This document shows positions 10,582-20,605 of a stretch of 64,000 bases of DNA, piece after piece. Position 1 is the stretch's first letter. Each line of letters begins with the position of its first letter. A program made the position numbers and the translations under genes. The DNA lies in assembly GCA_947396885.1 (NCBI GenBank), contig OX377202.1, forward strand, positions 66,312,643 through 66,376,642, in the 5' to 3' direction. The stretch is from Heligmosomoides polygyrus polygyrus. Lineage: Eukaryota; Nematoda; Chromadorea; Rhabditida; Heligmosomidae. The notes beneath the pieces are model-generated. The model made no database searches, was not told the origin of the DNA, and saw nothing but the letters and a program-made list of their open reading frames with translations.

Positions 10582-13500
10582 CTTCTTCTTCAGCGTCTGT
10601 CCCGCTTCGTATGTAGCGGGGTCCGCTATTCTGGTGTCATGACGCCACCTCTCCCGATCCAGCGCTAGATCAGGGTGAACACCAGCTACTTTCAAGTCCA
10701 TATGTAATGTGTCAGACCAGCGCTGCTTCGGACGCCCTCTAGGCCGCTTTCCTATTATCTCGAAATTAAGGCCTATCTTGCGGACGCTGTCTTCTTCTCC
10801 ACGCAGAACGTGGCCGTACCATCGTAAGCGAGCTTCGCGCATCTTGTCGGCTATCGGCGCGACACCGAACTTCTGCCGAATAGCTTCGTTTCGGATGCGG
10901 TCCATGCGCGTAACTCCGGCCGTCCAGCGCAGCATCTTCGTCTCCATGACGCTGAGGCGCGTTTCAACTTTCTTGGTCGCTGGCCAACACTCATCGCCGT
11001 ACATTGCTACCGGCCGGACGACTGCTCTGTAGATCTTCGACTTTAAGTGCTCTGGAATCTTCTTGTCGCAGAGCACGCCAGTCAACGAGCACCACTTGAA
11101 CCAAGCTGCACTTATACGTGAATTCACTTCGACCATCAGTTTGCCGTCAGACGCGACTGCTGATCCCAGCTACTTAAAAACCGAAGTGCGTGGGAGCTCG
11201 ATGCCGTTAACTTTGATGGAGCTGGACTCAGTAATGTCCGTCGTTAGGTATTCGGTCTTCTTCACGTTCAGTTTGAGTCCAAATCGCTCCATGCGATCAC
11301 ACCAAGCTTGCAGCTCTCGCTCTAGTTCACCTTTGTCTTCGCTAGCGATCATCACGTCATCGGCATAGAGCAACGTCCAGGGGACGGGCTTCTGAAGATC
11401 TCGTGTAATGGCGTCCATCACGACAACAAAGAGGAGTGGGGAAAGCGCAGAACCCTGGTGCACCCCGACAGAGATGGGGAACTCCATCGAGGTTCCGGCT
11501 GCAGCTTGAACTCGACTCTTTGGACAAGAGTAGAGAATTCGCACCCACTCTATGAGCTCTTCAGGAACTCCATGTCGTCGCAGGGCGTACCATATCACTT
11601 CACGCGGTACGCGGTCAAAGGCCTTCTCCAAGTCGAGGAAGGCGATATACACTGGTCTCTGTTTCTCGCGATGCTTCTCTACCAGGAGGCGGATGGCGTG
11701 AATGGCGTCAACGGTGCCACAGCCAGCCACGAAGCCGCACTGATTGTCGGAGAGCTTTACGATTTCACGGATTCGTCCATCGACAACTCGCTCAAAGATC
11801 TTTAAGCTGTTCGAAAGCTAGCGAATCGGACGGTAATTGGAGCAGTCTGCAGGACTGCCCTTCTTCTTCCCAATTGGAATCGTCGTACTTTGACGCCAAC
11901 ACTCAGGCACTTTCTTCTCCGCCACAACCTGACTAAAGAACTTCGCCAACCACTCAGCAGGGTACCAGTACTTGGACTTCCACAAATCAGCTGCCACGTC
12001 ATCGGGCCTAGTCGCTTTGCCTGGCCTCATCTTCTTCAAAGCCGCTTAAATCTCCTCCACGGTGATCTTCTGAACGGGGCCGTGGGTTGGAGCCGTGGAA
12101 GGGGTGACTGGATGAGGAAATTCTACTGTAGAGATTTTCTCAAAGTAGTCGCGCCCTCGCTTCAATGCCTTCTTGCGGTCCGTAACAAGATGGCCATTCT
12201 CATCATTGATGCTGAAAAACTTCTCAATATCCTCGGTCTGCCGATGGCGATTCTTAGCAAGTGGGCACAGATACCGCTCGCCATCGCGTGACTCGAGCTT
12301 CTCGTTGACATCTCCATAATGAGTGGCTTTTGCAACAGGCAGGGCCTTCTTCTTTGCAGCTTTCTTCGCTTCTTGGTACTTCCGCCAGTTATCGGCCGTC
12401 TTTTCGCAGAGAAACACGTGATAAAGCGACTTCTTCTCTCTCACTTTTCCTTTCACGTCATCTGTCCACAGCTAGGCCTGCTTGTCGACCTTCCGTGGCC
12501 CAGGCTTCGTAATGCAGATTTCCGACTGTGCAGCTTGACGAATCGCGTCGGTCGTTTTATTCCAAGTTTCGTCGACAGTCGTGACTGTCGGCAACCGCAC
12601 GCGAGAAATCACAGCTGCTTCCTTCTCTCTCATTCGCCACCACTTGATTCTTGCAGCACCGCATCGCTCGACCTGCTTCAGCCTCGGAGGGGCAATCTTC
12701 AGAGTGCAGATCAGCGGTCGGTGCTGTGGGGCGACCGTCTCATACGGCACGATCTTCGCGTCTGTGACAAGACTCCGGTCACGATCTCTCACAAGGACAA
12801 AGTCTATTTGAGACTTGGAGCTCCCACTGTAGTATGAGATAAGGTGCGAGTCGCGTTTCGGAAGACGGTGTTCACAACGGTGAGGCTATGCGATTCCGCA
12901 TACTCAAGAATGTGCTCATCATCGGCGTTACGTAATCCGTGTCCGAAACCACCATGACAGCTGTACCCGTCTTTCGTAGCACCTACGTGCCCAATAAGGT
13001 CACCAGCGACTATGATGACATCTTTCGACGGTACCTCTTGCTGTCTTCTCATCCAGCAGGTTCCAAAACTCATCCTTTGCTTGATCTGAGCAGAGTCTGC
13101 GGAGCATACGCAGAGAAGAAGTGATAGAGTCGCTCCTTAGCGGCGACAACGACCTTCATCAACCGATCGTCAAAGGTTCGACGGTTACAATCGAGTCCCG
13201 AAATCGTTCGGAGACGATGACTCCAACTCCACTGGTGGTCCTGGGACTTCCACATAGAACGGCCTTGAAGCCACGTCCTATGTCCCTTGACTTGCGGCAG
13301 GACCACCTCTTCTCCTGCACCGCACAGAGATCAACTCTTCTTCGCTCCAGTGCTTCAACCAACTCGTACGAGCGGCCGTCAAGGTACCCACATTCAGCGT
13401 AGCCACGCGGGTCCTGCTTACGTTACGGGACTTTCGGACTAGCTCAGTTGCCCCCCGATGCCGTCCTCGCATCAGGGACCCTCGCATACTTCTCACACTC

Positions 13501-13711
13501 GCCGGGCTCTGCGGGTGCGCGTCGGCTTCCGCAGACGCCGTAGCACTATCACGAAAAACTTGCAATGTCATGAACCATGTGATGTGACATGGGTGTTCGT
13601 AGGCCGGCCTGTCACAAGGGCCTGTCGCCTGCAATCGAATGTCCGTGTTCGGCTTAGCTCACAGAGCGGGCAGTTTCCAGTGGCACCAGTGGAGGAACGG
13701 ACATCCCCACC
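10582..13711 (-). mobile_element. Near full-length BovB-like RTE retrotransposon (family A, copy 2)
   Basis: A 3,130-bp non-LTR retrotransposon on the minus strand between perfect 19-bp target duplications. Its length fits complete RTE elements of about 3.2 kb. Order on the minus strand: 5' leader (13711 to about 13440), apurinic-like endonuclease (about 13440 to 12750), linker, reverse transcriptase (about 12050 to 10980), C-terminal domain, and a 3' end of GACGCTGAAGAAGAAG. The coding region is broken by several frameshifts and stops, so it is old. It is the reference copy for the three shorter family A copies in this window. Confidence 0.95.
10601..13440 (-). pseudogene. RTE endonuclease-reverse transcriptase polyprotein, broken
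   Basis: Minus-strand frames in order. 13634-13278 holds TRVATLNVGTL, the endonuclease start. 13362-13159 holds CAVQEKRW and GVGVIVSERF. 13306-13070 ends in YAPQT. 13073-12804 holds AGDLIGHVG, where the catalytic Asn of GDLNGHVG is Ile. 12792-12472 and 12456-12046 are linker. 12039-11818 holds RPDDVAADLW and CSNYRPIR. 11730-11170 holds FLDLEKAFDRVP, HQGSALSPLLF and an intact YADD at residues 122-125. 11136-10573 is the C-terminal domain with GKRPRGRPKQRWSD. The endonuclease resembles the BovB/CFDP2-like type. At least six frame breaks show that it cannot make one protein. Confidence 0.92.
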
Positions 13712-13730
13712 GCGCGTAAGATTATAACTT
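13712..13730. repeat. Target-site duplication, right copy
   Basis: Second copy of GCGCGTAAGATTATAACTT, on the 5' side of the minus-strand RTE. Confidence 0.97.
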
Positions 13731-13849
13731 GGTTCAATTAAACCCTCAGCTATCTTATCATTCCTGACCCACCTCGGGACTATGAGGGAGGGTGAGCCTC
13801 CTTCAACTTTGATCATTAATACAAGACTGTGCCCGCACTTTTGTTGCAG

Positions 13850-13948
13850 AAATATTTAATAATGCCACGTGATCACTACATACTACACAAAAATGTGAAG
13901 TTCACGCCATCTATGAGAAGAAACTACATGAGTTATCGAACAAGCCAG
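13850..13948. mobile_element. Lone mariner end, TACTGG-type
   Basis: About 100 bp matching the right end of the mariner at 35606-36651 (shared GTTCACGCCATCTATGAGAA and GAACAA-CCAGTA). The terminal CCAG is followed by TA. No partner end was found nearby, so this is a relic. Confidence 0.7.
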
Positions 13949-14190
13949 TAATAATATACATTTTGCATTTTAGAGTATGAGGTAGAATAGCAGGAATGAA
14001 AATTGTTGCACATTATGTGAAATAAAGAACAAAGGCCAATAATCAATCTTTTTGTGAAATGAACCACGCATTGTGATCGGGGAACTTCAGTTGTAATGAT
14101 ACTAGCTGCCGATTCTTACCAACTCCTACGATTAATTGCCGGCCTGTTTATGCTATAATAAGCTGTTTACGGTCATGAAAAAAATTAAGA

Positions 14191-14475
14191 GGATAAAGAA
14201 GAAGAGCGCGCTAATCAATCCCTTTTCAGATGCGCCACGCTTTCTACTTATTTGGGATGTCGAAGAGGGTATTTGAACATGTGCTTGCCTACATGAAGTA
14301 GCCACAAAATGGAAAAGTCTGTGTTTCGTCCTTCCCATACAGTTATAATACAGCTCATTGACTAAGGAGGGAGAGAAGGCTTGGATAGCCACACGGGAAA
14401 ACGGAACAAGAAACATGGGTCGGATGATCGCAACAGGTAGCGCAGCCCCTGATTGCGCTACAAAACGACCGGAAA
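14191..14475 (-). mobile_element. SINE1 copy, complete but decayed
   Basis: Minus-strand copy of the tRNA-derived SINE1 best seen at 50777-51076. It begins with the tail (GAGGATAAAG), then AATCCCTTTTCAGATGCGCC, a GAGAAGGCTTGGAT block, and ends with TTGCGCTACA, the reverse of box A. A GC-poor, substitution-rich copy. Confidence 0.7.
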
Positions 14476-14571
14476 AAGAGCAAAAAAAGTAGCTCAATTT
14501 GTCTCTCATCGTTGTGCTTCATTTTCCATCATGAATGTTGAAGAGGGGTTGCATCAGTGTTGCAAAGCTCT

Positions 14572-14985
14572 AAGAAAGGACAAAGGTCGGCGTCTTTGTC
14601 TGCCACACATTCTCCTTCTACGGAATATTGAGGAGATCGTTTGAATGACTGTTTAGCCAATGCAACGACTTGAAGGGACCAAACCATCAAGAAGTCAGTG
14701 CTCTATCATTCCCAGACAAATCTTCTACCAATTCACCCTGCAGGGATGAAAAGCTTGTGTGTTCCAGGGGCCAGATATATTAACCGCTTGCCGCAATCTA
14801 ACGACGAAAATACCGCCATCCCCCGGATATGAGAATCATCAGCATGAGGTCTGGCGGTATTCTCACCGTTAGAGGGCAGTAAGCTGTTGATGCTTCTGGC
14901 CTCAGGTGGTAAATCCGAACGAAGAACCTTGAGTCGCAATGCACGTAGCAACCGGCGCAATATTCACTGCAAAACAGAAAAGCTA
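14572..14985 (-). mobile_element. SINE1 copy interrupted by a MITE
   Basis: Minus-strand SINE1. The tail-side half runs from about 14572 (AAAGGACAAAGG) through CATTCCCAGACAAATCTTCTA and GGGATG. It is split by the 133-bp MITE at 14769-14901 and resumes at GGTAAATCCGAAC to GCACGTAGCAACC. The split lies in the GGCCTGGGCGGG segment of the SINE. Confidence 0.7.
14769..14901. mobile_element. GGCC-ended MITE, copy 1 (nested in SINE1)
   Basis: 133-bp element with inverted arms: left GGCCAGATATATTAACCGCTT less its last base, right (reversed) GGCCAGAAGCATCAACAGCT. Both arms continue into TAACG and ATACCGCCA. Flanks are CCAGG (14764-14768) and TCAGG (14902-14906), a likely 5-bp target duplication with one mismatch. 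Relatives are at 31425-31578 and 54158-54293. Confidence 0.75.
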
Positions 14986-15639
14986 AAGCAGAAAACGCAA
15001 AGGTTGGCAGCTCTGCTCAACCACATGATTCTGGTCCGCAAACTGTAAATCAGCTGATACCAAACGGGATGTCACAGCGGTCCGAACCAAAAAAGGCTCA
15101 GACGGGCTCCACGGCGAATGGTGTTTAGAGAAAAATTATCGTCAGATTGCATGAAAACTTTCGCGTGATTGTGAATTCCAAGATCCTAAATATGTAAGCA
15201 CCTTGCGCGACGCAAACTATATAGAAAAAGTCTCAGAAAGCCCGTACCTGCATATGAGGTTGTGCGTCGGTTGAATGAGTGGCGATAACTGACGTGAGCC
15301 CGGTCTGAGCGGCATGAATGAAACACTCGAGAGACGGAGTTAATGTAATGGTTTTCACTCCGTTTGGTGGTAATGGCTACAGCGAAACTCGCAGAGCAGG
15401 TAAAATGTGCCGCACTGCAGTTAACCGTCTTCGAAATGCGATCAGCGACTAAGTGATTTGTATAATGTGATTGTATTGCTAATGATTTTTGATTATGAAT
15501 GTGAAGTTGAAGAGAGACCATTAACGCCGGACTGAAGATCAAATCCAACAGAATTTTTCATTAATGTGATGCTGCTTAGTCTCGGAAGAGCTGAGTGACC
15601 TGTTAAATACATTAAGATGGTTAAATATTGGGATGAAAA
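14986..15639. other. Unassigned stretch
   Basis: No repeat family, promoter or protein recognised; a 120-codon minus frame (15186-15548) has no motif. Confidence 0.3.
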
Positions 15640-16015
15640 GTAAGTCCCTGCCATTTTTTTAACATTTTGTTCTAGATTTCGCTGAAAGTCAATGGCATAC
15701 TTACATAGTTAGCACAGTGTTATATTCTATTCAACAAAAAAAGAATAATTTGCTTTTTCAGCGAGTGCTTTTCCGTTTTGATTTTTGTCAATTTTTAAGC
15801 CAGCAAAGTGGTAGATCAGAAAGGAACAAAGAACTTCACCGACAGCTCCATTCCAAAGAGGATGATTTGCTCTACAAGCACGTGCGTTGGCTGTTCTCGT
15901 TCATTTTCATTTTCGTTGATTTGCAGTTCATTTTCATTTTCGTTGATTTTTTGGCATTAAAGTGGAGAGTCCAGAAGACATTGTTTCTCCCAAAAGCTCC
16001 TACTCTCTGGCTATT
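15640..16015. repeat. Dispersed repeat R2, copy 1
   Basis: Matches the reverse complement of 17020-17345, for example GGCATTAAAGTGGAGAGTCC against GCATTAAAATGGAGTGTCC. It includes a 27-bp direct duplication (TTCATTTTCATTTTCGTTGA at 15899 and 15927) and subunits containing GAT(or AAT)TTGCT. Possibly paired subterminal arms of one element spanning 15.6-17.35 kb. Confidence 0.55.
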
Positions 16016-16224
16016 TTTTAAAACCTAAACCTAATGACCTAAAAATAAGCAAAATACAGAATGACCAACGAACAGAACATACTGTCTGACAGAATGAAAC
16101 ATACTCTTTCAGCTGACATATGTATGACGGCGCGAAAAAAATGGCAAAGGTAATTTTCTCTTCTTTTAAAAACCTCCTAAAAAATAACAGAAAAATAAAA
16201 AATAAAGGATCCCAAACGATAACA

Positions 16225-16625
16225 CCAAGCCGCCGCTAGTTTGAAACAGGCTCTACGATAAGCAGTGCTTGTCAGAGAACTACGTTACATGTCCGCCCTG
16301 TAAACTAGGTGATAGTTCTCATACGGGGCAATTTATCAAATCGAATGTCAGGCTTGTAACGCCACAAACATTGGTGAAACCGGAAGAGGGCTAGCTGTTC
16401 GACTTAAGTAGCATCTGGCTGGCAAAGAAATATTAATTTAGGAACACCTCTAGGAAGGCGTAGGGAGGCTGACCACGACGGTAACGGTTTTGGCATTAGA
16501 TGCTCGATTCTGGCCGTAGAGGCAGAAATTTCGGCACGTAAAGCGTTGGAGGCGTTCCGGATCTTCGCAAGCAAACCCTTTAAACGACTGCCATACACGA
16601 CCGTCAATCACATGTGACTTTCTGC
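16225..16625 (+). pseudogene. GIY-YIG endonuclease domain of a Penelope-like element
   Basis: Three plus frames must be joined to see it. First LYDKQCLSENYVTCPPCKLGD, shortened here to its CPPC core, the zinc-finger-like segment. Then CQACNATNIGETGRGLAVRL, matching the YIGETGRPLxVRIKEH block of GIY-YIG endonucleases, with Tyr to Asn at the catalytic YIG (here NIG). Then EISARKALEAFRI, which matches the conserved 'EISARxALEAFWI' C-terminal block of Penelope-like proteins. Stop codons fall after VRLK and in ILI-stop. In the family this nuclease nicks the insertion target; this copy is dead. Confidence 0.78.
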
Positions 16626-16887
16626 CGTTTGTGCCTAGGTGTGAGCTGTAGAATGGAGGACGGGTGCAAGGTCGTCACAATTCCATAAGTGGTATAGACC
16701 GCTGCAGTAAGTCTCATTTGTCCTCACTTACCTTACTAACGCAGAGTGACATAGGCGCTCTTGGTGGATCGAATCGTGAGTTTATTCTTCTCTTCGGGGT
16801 GCTTTGGTGGGGCCCTCTTTGCTTTCGGTACTGCTGGAGGGTAACGGGGTAGAGTGCAACTTCAGTCTTGCACCACGCTCAGTCCTC

Positions 16888-16920
16888 TGAAGACGATGAT
16901 TTCGTCGAAACGTTGGCCAA
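16888..16920 (+). ncRNA. Penelope-type hammerhead-like motif
   Basis: CTGAAGA, then a short stem around TGATT, then CGAAACG: the order of hammerhead core boxes known from Penelope-like terminal repeats. The stem pairs as GACGA with TCGTC, which uses the GA that should stay unpaired, so self-cleavage is doubtful. Inference only. Confidence 0.35.
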
Positions 16921-17019
16921 CAAATAAGTATAGAAGACTCACCATAATAACCTCACTTTGGCACAATACTAACACTTGAAGATCTGTCCAAAAAATGTAA
17001 TTAACGAATATGAGCTGTT

Positions 17020-17345
17020 GGTAAACATTTTATATCTTCTGGACACTCCATTTTAATGCTTTGAAATTTAACGAAAATCAAAATGAAAGAAAAGTCCAAC
17101 ACAATTCTTGCAAAGCAGATCATAGACTTTCGAACGGCACATAACATTGTGCAAAAAATCTCAAATGTAAGCAGACAGAAGGAGCTGTCGGCAAATGTCA
17201 ATTTTCTTTTTGACCTCCACATTATTGAGCTAAAAATTGACGACAGTGAGTAAGGAAATAAAATCATAGCACATTTCGTGACAGCGCAAATCACTCTCTT
17301 CTGAGCGGTATATAACGTTGTGCAAAAAACCCTATTTTGCAAAAC
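17020..17345. repeat. Dispersed repeat R2, copy 2 (inverted)
   Basis: Inverted relative to 15640-16015. Contains two subunits about 155 bp apart, each with a TTGTGCAAAAAA stretch and a TCTTCTGAGCGG / CTTTCGAACGGC block. Confidence 0.55.
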
Positions 17346-17349
17346 TGTC

Positions 17350-17887
17350 AGCATTATTTAGTGTGAATAGTAAGGTGGAAAATGCGCTGGGACGACATCT
17401 TGAAGAATCTTATAGGAGCTGGGGCATTGTTTTGGATGCTCTAGATTTTGATGTTAAAGGTGACTGTCGTTTCCTCTTGAACGTTGGTGGTCAAAAAGAG
17501 TAGCACGAAAGGCAAGTAATCGCTTTACCGGACGAAGAGGCACATTTCGTAGTACGATTGTGTTGGAAATCTTGAGATTGCCCCTCAGTCGTCCGTCAAG
17601 GAAAGTGGTTCGTCCTCGGAAGCATCTTTTGGCTTAAGTCATCTCGAACTCAAAAGTTGCTTCTGGTGTGAGGATAAGTGTGTGCGAGATTGATTTCTAT
17701 CGTCGTTCCTGATTTGTTTCCTTTTTTCGTCCTGTAAATCTGGCACGTTTGGTGGGCACTAGTAACCTTTCCATTTATTTCAGACTCGCGTTGGGGAGAT
17801 GGTCCGTGCGGCTTGAGCAACTCAAGCGGCCATGTCTCCCGTCCAGAAATTTGACGGACATTTCCTGTTGGCGAGTTGAGGATGTTT
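17350..17887. other. Unassigned stretch
   Basis: No recognisable gene or repeat; frames are short. Confidence 0.3.
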
Positions 17888-18210
17888 TGGGGTTCCTTTG
17901 ATAGCCCGTAAGCGCGTGTAGTGCAGCCGGAGGGGTTCCGGCTGTAGCGTGCACCCGATACTAGGTTTCTGGTTTCGGATCTTCCACCGTGGCCAACCAA
18001 GCCCTTTATCCCTGCTGGATCGGTGAATTGGTAACAGACTTGCCTGGGAATGATAAAGCCTGACTTGTTCATCGGCTGGCCACCGCAAGTCATTGAATGG
18101 CCAAATACGCATTCAGATCGCCTCCACGACATCCATTGGAAGTTGGATAGGTGGCGCATCTCAAAAGGAGTTGAGTAACGCAGTCCCTACCCGTTATCCT
18201 TATCCTTGAC
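17888..18210 (+). mobile_element. SINE1 copy
   Basis: Plus-strand copy starting at GCGCGTGTAGTGCAGCCGG (box A variant) with box B as GGTTTCGGATCTTCC. The body CCAACCAAGCC, GTGAATTGGTAACAGACTTG and CTGGCCACCGCAAGTCATTG follows, then a TTATCC-rich tail. Beyond the tail it shares TTGACA-CCGTGGAGTC with the copy at 42899-43192, hinting at a longer unit. Confidence 0.85.
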
Positions 18211-18239
18211 ATACCGTGGAGTCCAATAGGTTATGGGTA

Positions 18240-18425
18240 TGGCTCCTGCTAGTTAGTGTTAGTATATATTGTGCCACACGAGGTTTGTAGGTGGACAGCT
18301 TTATTCAGCAGGGCCTGACGTTTCGACGTTCCGTCGTCTTCAGAGGCCAAGGTCCACCGTTAAGGGCGTATGTTCGCCCTGTGACCAGTAGGGGCGAAAC
18401 TATATACTAACACTAACAACTTACA
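18240..18425 (-). mobile_element. Penelope-type terminal motif with inverted flanks
   Basis: On the minus strand CTCTGAAGACGACGG / ACGTCGAAACGTCAGG (18322-18354) matches the Penelope-like terminal motif. The segment is bounded by inverted GTTAGTGTTAGTATATA arms (18254 and 18399). No protein remnant is attached. Confidence 0.5.
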
Positions 18426-19619
18426 ATGCCGAGGTTTCAAGAAGAGAGAAGTTGGGAGCTGCTCCTGCTAGTGTTAACGAGGTGCATGCGTGGCCAGCCT
18501 ACGAATAAATAAACAAGATGCGCCCACTCCTATATGGAAATGTTATAATCGTGTAGTATGTAGGTGGACACAGCAGAAATGAGGCTTCACCTTCTGCTGT
18601 TCTTGTGCTTCGATATTTTCAACGTCATTATGTACGGCGGTCCTCTGGAACAAATTGGTGGTATCCCTCTACATAGTAAGTCCGCTGCGTGGAAATGATG
18701 TGAGTTTCCAAAACAAGGCGGTTCAACGCCGACAAGAACGAAATGAAAAGCTAATGCCTGGAACAGTGAGGTCGCCGGCGCTCTCTGCTACAAGATCTTT
18801 GAAAAAATGGCTTAAATAGAATAGGTAGAATTTGTCGGTCATGTGCAATGAAAACTCCGTTAAATCTCAATGCTCAATCGAGCCATCTGGGCCAGTGAAC
18901 ACGATAAGCACTGGCCATAAAAGCATAAAGGATGTTAAGGTAGCGGCAAAAACCGGTTCAACACCGTTGAATCGCTGACAGATGGAGTTAAAGCAAGAGT
19001 CAAGTTTAAGCCTGAGGACCGAAGGATGGGGAAGGGGGGGGGGGGAAGGCCACACTACCTCGTACAAAAGGTGGTTTTGAAAAAGAGAAGGAAGGAAAGA
19101 GAACATTGTATAGTATTCTTTAAGAATGTAGAGGATTTTTACATCTGTTAATAAATTGATCTTTCAAGGTGTGGCTCCCACAATGTGAAGCATCGCGCGC
19201 AGCTTCGTTGGCTGAAGAAGACACTAATAAACATGAAATTGAACTCTACAAAGTTTTGATTGCTGACTGTTATACTTTGGAAAATGGGATTTTAAGGGAG
19301 CAGTGTTCGAATCAACCAGGTGGGTTTCATTTTTTTTTCCCGATTCCTGCAGAATGACATGGCACGACACATTTTTCTACCTGAAGGAGTTCTTTCCAGA
19401 TCTGAGATTCGGAAGATGAATGATAAAGAATAAAAATCGGCGTTATTCCGTGCCTTTGCGGAATGCATCATGTATTCTAAATACTTTTAGAGATAAGGTG
19501 GAGGCAGCTTCAATGGGTTTCTTGTCTATACTATGAATTTCTTGTTTAACACCGTCCCTTATCCTATATCTCATAACTTAACCCTTACATCTTTTGCGCT
19601 CCCTGTAAATATATGCTTT
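18426..19619. other. Unassigned stretch with a G tract
   Basis: A G-rich run GGGGAAGGGGGGGGGGGGAA lies at about 19030. No other structure or gene recognised. Confidence 0.3.
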
Positions 19620-20245
19620 CACTATAAAGTCTTGCTGGGACGGAGTATAGCAACTTCTGAGTAGGGCGGGTGGAAATTTCTTTTCTAATCTAATTTCAAA
19701 CGGTTCTAACTTATATGCATTGTGCACGGCGCACTCCGCCTCTCTCTTCATAAAAACTCGGAATTTGTATTAGCTGCTGTCAACGTGTGCACTAAAGCAC
19801 CTAAAGAGGACAAGCTGTTCTGTTTAGCATGATATTGGAACCGCTTCCACCCACTCGATTGATAGGTTCGATTCCATATGCATTGTGTACGGTGCATTCC
19901 AAAGTGTCACAGGAACAGACTGAAGCAAATACTGAGTAGGACGGCCTGAAATTTCATTCAATTTCAATTTTGCTTCTCCAAACGGTTCGAATGAGTCTTG
20001 AAGGCTTCACATTTTCCGGTAAGGGAAGCTAGAAGGGAGTGAACATGCCCACGGCGAAAACGCGGTGGTCTGGTAAAGTTTTATATGTGTTTGTGTAGAA
20101 CTCGAGGAGACAAATCGAATGGTTTTAACAGTTTTTCAAACAACCCAAAATTAAAGGAGTTATGAGCATGCGACGGTTTTCGACAGATTTTTCCGTCGCA
20201 AACCGTCATTTTGACCGCGCGACGCGGACGGTATTGTAATAAAAG
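19620..20245 (+). repeat. Partial copy of the long-TIR element body
   Basis: Matches 4085-4705 and the reverse of 38840-39330: units with TGCATTGTGCACGGCGCACTC, then GGTAAAGTTTTA, TTTGTGTAGA and AAAGGAGTTATGAG. It ends at CGGTATTGTA exactly where the 3-4.7 kb copy ends, so this is a shared boundary. Confidence 0.75.
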
Positions 20246-20309
20246 CAGATTCCGCAAAAGGGGTGAAGGCTAGCAAAACCGGAAAAATAGGAAAAAACAC
20301 ACTTCATTG

Positions 20310-20605
20310 CCTGAAAAGATAATGGATAAAAGCACTAATCAACCCTTCTTTGGGATACGTCACGCATTCCATTTCTACGAGATATGTATCGTAGAGGCAA
20401 TTCAAGTGCGATTCTGAACAACCCAAGATTTGCGGTGGCCAATCTATAGACACGTCAGTGTTTTATCCTTCTCGGACAAGTTCAGTGGAAACTAGCCGAT
20501 GGAAGAAAGGCTTGGTTGGCCTAGAAAAAGGAGAAAAAACAGGAACCAAAGCCTTGAATCGGAGTGCACGCGCAAGTCCGCGCCTGCTGCGCTTCCACGA
20601 GCTCA
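20310..20605 (-). mobile_element. SINE1 copy, diverged
   Basis: Minus-strand. Tail GATAATGGATAAA, then ATCAACCCTTCTTTGGGATAC, TTTGCGGTGGCCAA, GTTTTATCCTTCTCGGACAA and AAAGGCTTGGTTGGCC, in SINE1 order. Confidence 0.75.

Larger units (their letters stand above)
16225..16930 (+). mobile_element. Penelope-like element fragment
   Basis: The 3' part of a Penelope-like retroelement on the plus strand. It includes a Cys-rich segment, a GIY-YIG endonuclease remnant and, at 16888-16920, the terminal TCCTCTGAAGACGATG / GTCGAAACGTTGGCC motif typical of Penelope-like repeats. No reverse transcriptase is attached upstream, so the copy is 5' truncated. Boundaries are approximate. Confidence 0.75.

Noticed and set aside
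14191..14985. CRISPR-like or tandem array from two adjacent similar units
   Set aside because: The similarity is two independent SINE1 copies in the same orientation, with a eukaryotic context.
16888..16920. Firm hammerhead ribozyme call
   Set aside because: The core boxes are in order, but stem II would need the GA that should be unpaired; left as a hypothesis.
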